From: Microbacterium sp. 18062
GTDB taxonomy: Bacteria; Actinomycetota; Actinomycetes; Actinomycetales; Microbacteriaceae
Assembly: GCF_902706225.1 (NCBI RefSeq)
Contig: NZ_CACSKB010000012.1
Location: 1-64,000 of the forward strand
Direction of reading: 5' to 3'
Length of the DNA stretch: 64,000 nt
The position numbers and the translations under genes were made by a program. A model generated the notes under the pieces. The model saw nothing but the letters and a program-made list of their open reading frames with translations. It did not search any database and was not told the origin of the DNA. Below are positions 63,058-64,000 of this stretch, in pieces (positions within the stretch are counted from its first letter, which is position 1; each line of letters begins with the position of its first letter).

Positions 63058-63755
63058 GTGACGCAGTGCAGAATCAGAATGGGGAGACCGAAGTGACCAC
63101 CGATGCCGCTCAGGCAGCGCCTGAGGCTGCTGCCGCAGAGGCGCAGCGCGAGCCCCGCGAGGCCCGCCGTGGCGGTCGCGAGCGCAACCCCAACCGCGAC
63201 CGCAACTCGCGCGACCGTTCGGAGAGCCAGTTCCTCGAGCGCGTCGTCACGATCAACCGCGTGTCGAAGGTCGTGAAGGGCGGACGTCGGTTCAGCTTCA
63301 CCGCTCTCGTGGTCGTCGGTGACGGCAACGGCGTGGTCGGCGTCGGCTACGGCAAGGCCCGCGAGGTGCCCCTGGCCATCTCCAAGGGCGTCGAGGAGGC
63401 CAAGCGCAACTTCTTCCGCGTGCCGCGCTCCGGCTCGACCATCCCGCACCCGGTGCAGGGTGAGGCCGCCGCCGGCGTGGTGCTGCTGCGCCCCGCCGCG
63501 GCCGGTACCGGTGTCATCGCAGGCGGTCCCGTGCGTGCCGTGCTCGAGTGCGCCGGTGTGCACGACGTGCTGTCGAAGTCCCTCGGCTCGTCGAACACGA
63601 TCAACATCGTGCACGCGACCGTCGCCGCGCTGAAGCAGCTCGAAGAGCCGCGTCACGTCGCCGCCCGTCGCGGTCTCGACTTCGACCAGGTCGCCCCGGC
63701 CCGCCTCGTGCGCGCCGAGGCCGAGGCCGCCGCGGCGCAGAAGGTAGGTGCCTGA
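63054..63755 (+). CDS. rpsE: 30S ribosomal protein S5
   Basis: S5 of 233 aa if read from the GTG at 63054, which overlaps the rplR stop (GTGA) and has GGAGGG 8 nt upstream. A second in-frame GTG at 63093 has GGGGAG 6 nt upstream and would give a 220-aa protein, so the start is open. The N-terminal 55 residues are Ala/Glu/Arg-rich and unconserved; the core ([35 protein letters not shown]) is normal. Confidence 0.94.
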   Translation: MSDAVQNQNGETEVTTDAAQAAPEAAAAEAQREPREARRGGRERNPNRDRNSRDRSESQFLERVVTINRVSKVVKGGRRFSFTALVVVGDGNGVVGVGYGKAREVPLAISKGVEEAKRNFFRVPRSGSTIPHPVQGEAAAGVVLLRPAAAGTGVIAGGPVRAVLECAGVHDVLSKSLGSSNTINIVHATVAALKQLEEPRHVAARRGLDFDQVAPARLVRAEAEAAAAQKVGA

Positions 63756-63940
63756 TGGCCGAGCGTCTGAAGGTGACGCAGATCAAGTCCAAGGTGAGCG
63801 AGAAGCAGAACCAGCGTGACACGCTGCGCAGCCTCGGTCTCAAGCGGATCGGCGACTCGGTCGTCCGTCCCGACGACGCGCAGACGCGCGGCTACGTCAA
63901 GACCGTCGCCCACCTCGTGAAGGTTGAGGAGATCGACTGA
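63755..63940 (+). CDS. rpmD: 50S ribosomal protein L30
   Basis: L30 of 61 aa ([33 protein letters not shown]). It shares one base with both neighbours. Confidence 0.96.
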   Translation: MAERLKVTQIKSKVSEKQNQRDTLRSLGLKRIGDSVVRPDDAQTRGYVKTVAHLVKVEEID

Positions 63941-64000
63941 TGGCTGAGAACGACAAGGTCGAGGCCGAGGGCGCCGAGAAGGCCCCCGCCAAGAAGCCTG
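63940..64000 (+). CDS. rplO: 50S ribosomal protein L15, N-terminus only
   Basis: The first 20 codons are visible ([20 protein letters not shown]); the gene leaves the window. Identification rests on position after rpmD and on the Ala/Lys-rich start common to actinobacterial L15, not on the conserved core. Confidence 0.75.
   Translation, partial: MAENDKVEAEGAEKAPAKKP

Overview
The window is high-GC actinobacterial chromosome. Gene content and protein sequences point to Microbacteriaceae, most likely Microbacterium or a close relative. The evidence is very GC-rich coding DNA, frequent GTG starts, actinobacterial RpoB/RpoC and ribosomal proteins, and many actinobacterial-style leaderless promoters (TANNNT about 6 nt before a start codon). 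No phage, transposase, CRISPR array, tRNA or rRNA was found.

Left part (1-13538): a partial Lhr-type helicase; a tatA-tatC-tatB translocon directly downstream of a Tat-signal lipoprotein that looks like an intradiol dioxygenase; an ABC-F ATPase; a small alpha/beta-hydrolase esterase; a NUDIX-like protein; a threonine-aldolase-type lyase; and a DUF6421-like protein. The gaps between these genes are full of short dispersed and tandem repeats.

Catabolic part (13782-25442): a nine-gene leftward operon opposite a MocR-type regulator. It encodes a beta-ureidopropionase-like amidohydrolase, a dihydropyrimidinase/hydantoinase, an LLM-class (F420/FMN) oxidoreductase, a complete NitT/TauT-type ABC importer, a class III aminotransferase and an MmsA-type semialdehyde dehydrogenase. 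In order, these could import a cyclic ureide or pyrimidine, open it, release beta-alanine, transaminate it to malonate semialdehyde and oxidise that to acetyl-CoA. No classical dihydropyrimidine dehydrogenase is present, so the LLM enzyme is the obvious candidate for the missing redox step. A response-regulator remnant follows the MocR gene.

Middle part (26109-35528): small single genes (START-like, ComB-like, SprT-like, TPR), a second NitT/TauT-type ABC importer of unknown substrate behind an AT-rich promoter region, a spermidine-synthase-like methyltransferase-fold protein, and a 5-oxoprolinase locus made of pxpA plus a fused pxpB-pxpC gene.

Right part (35529-64000): the informational core. 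rpoB-rpoC is followed by a pair of related secreted four-cysteine proteins and a four-gene membrane/FHA module of unknown function. Then come rpsL-rpsG-fusA-tuf, a short LPXTG surface protein, and the S10-spc ribosomal cluster from rpsJ to the start of rplO, without rpsN. Promoters are recognisable for rpoB, rpsL, tuf, the LPXTG gene and the S10 operon. Strong palindromes sit in the rpoB-rpoC, rpsG-fusA, fusA-tuf and rpsQ-rplN gaps.
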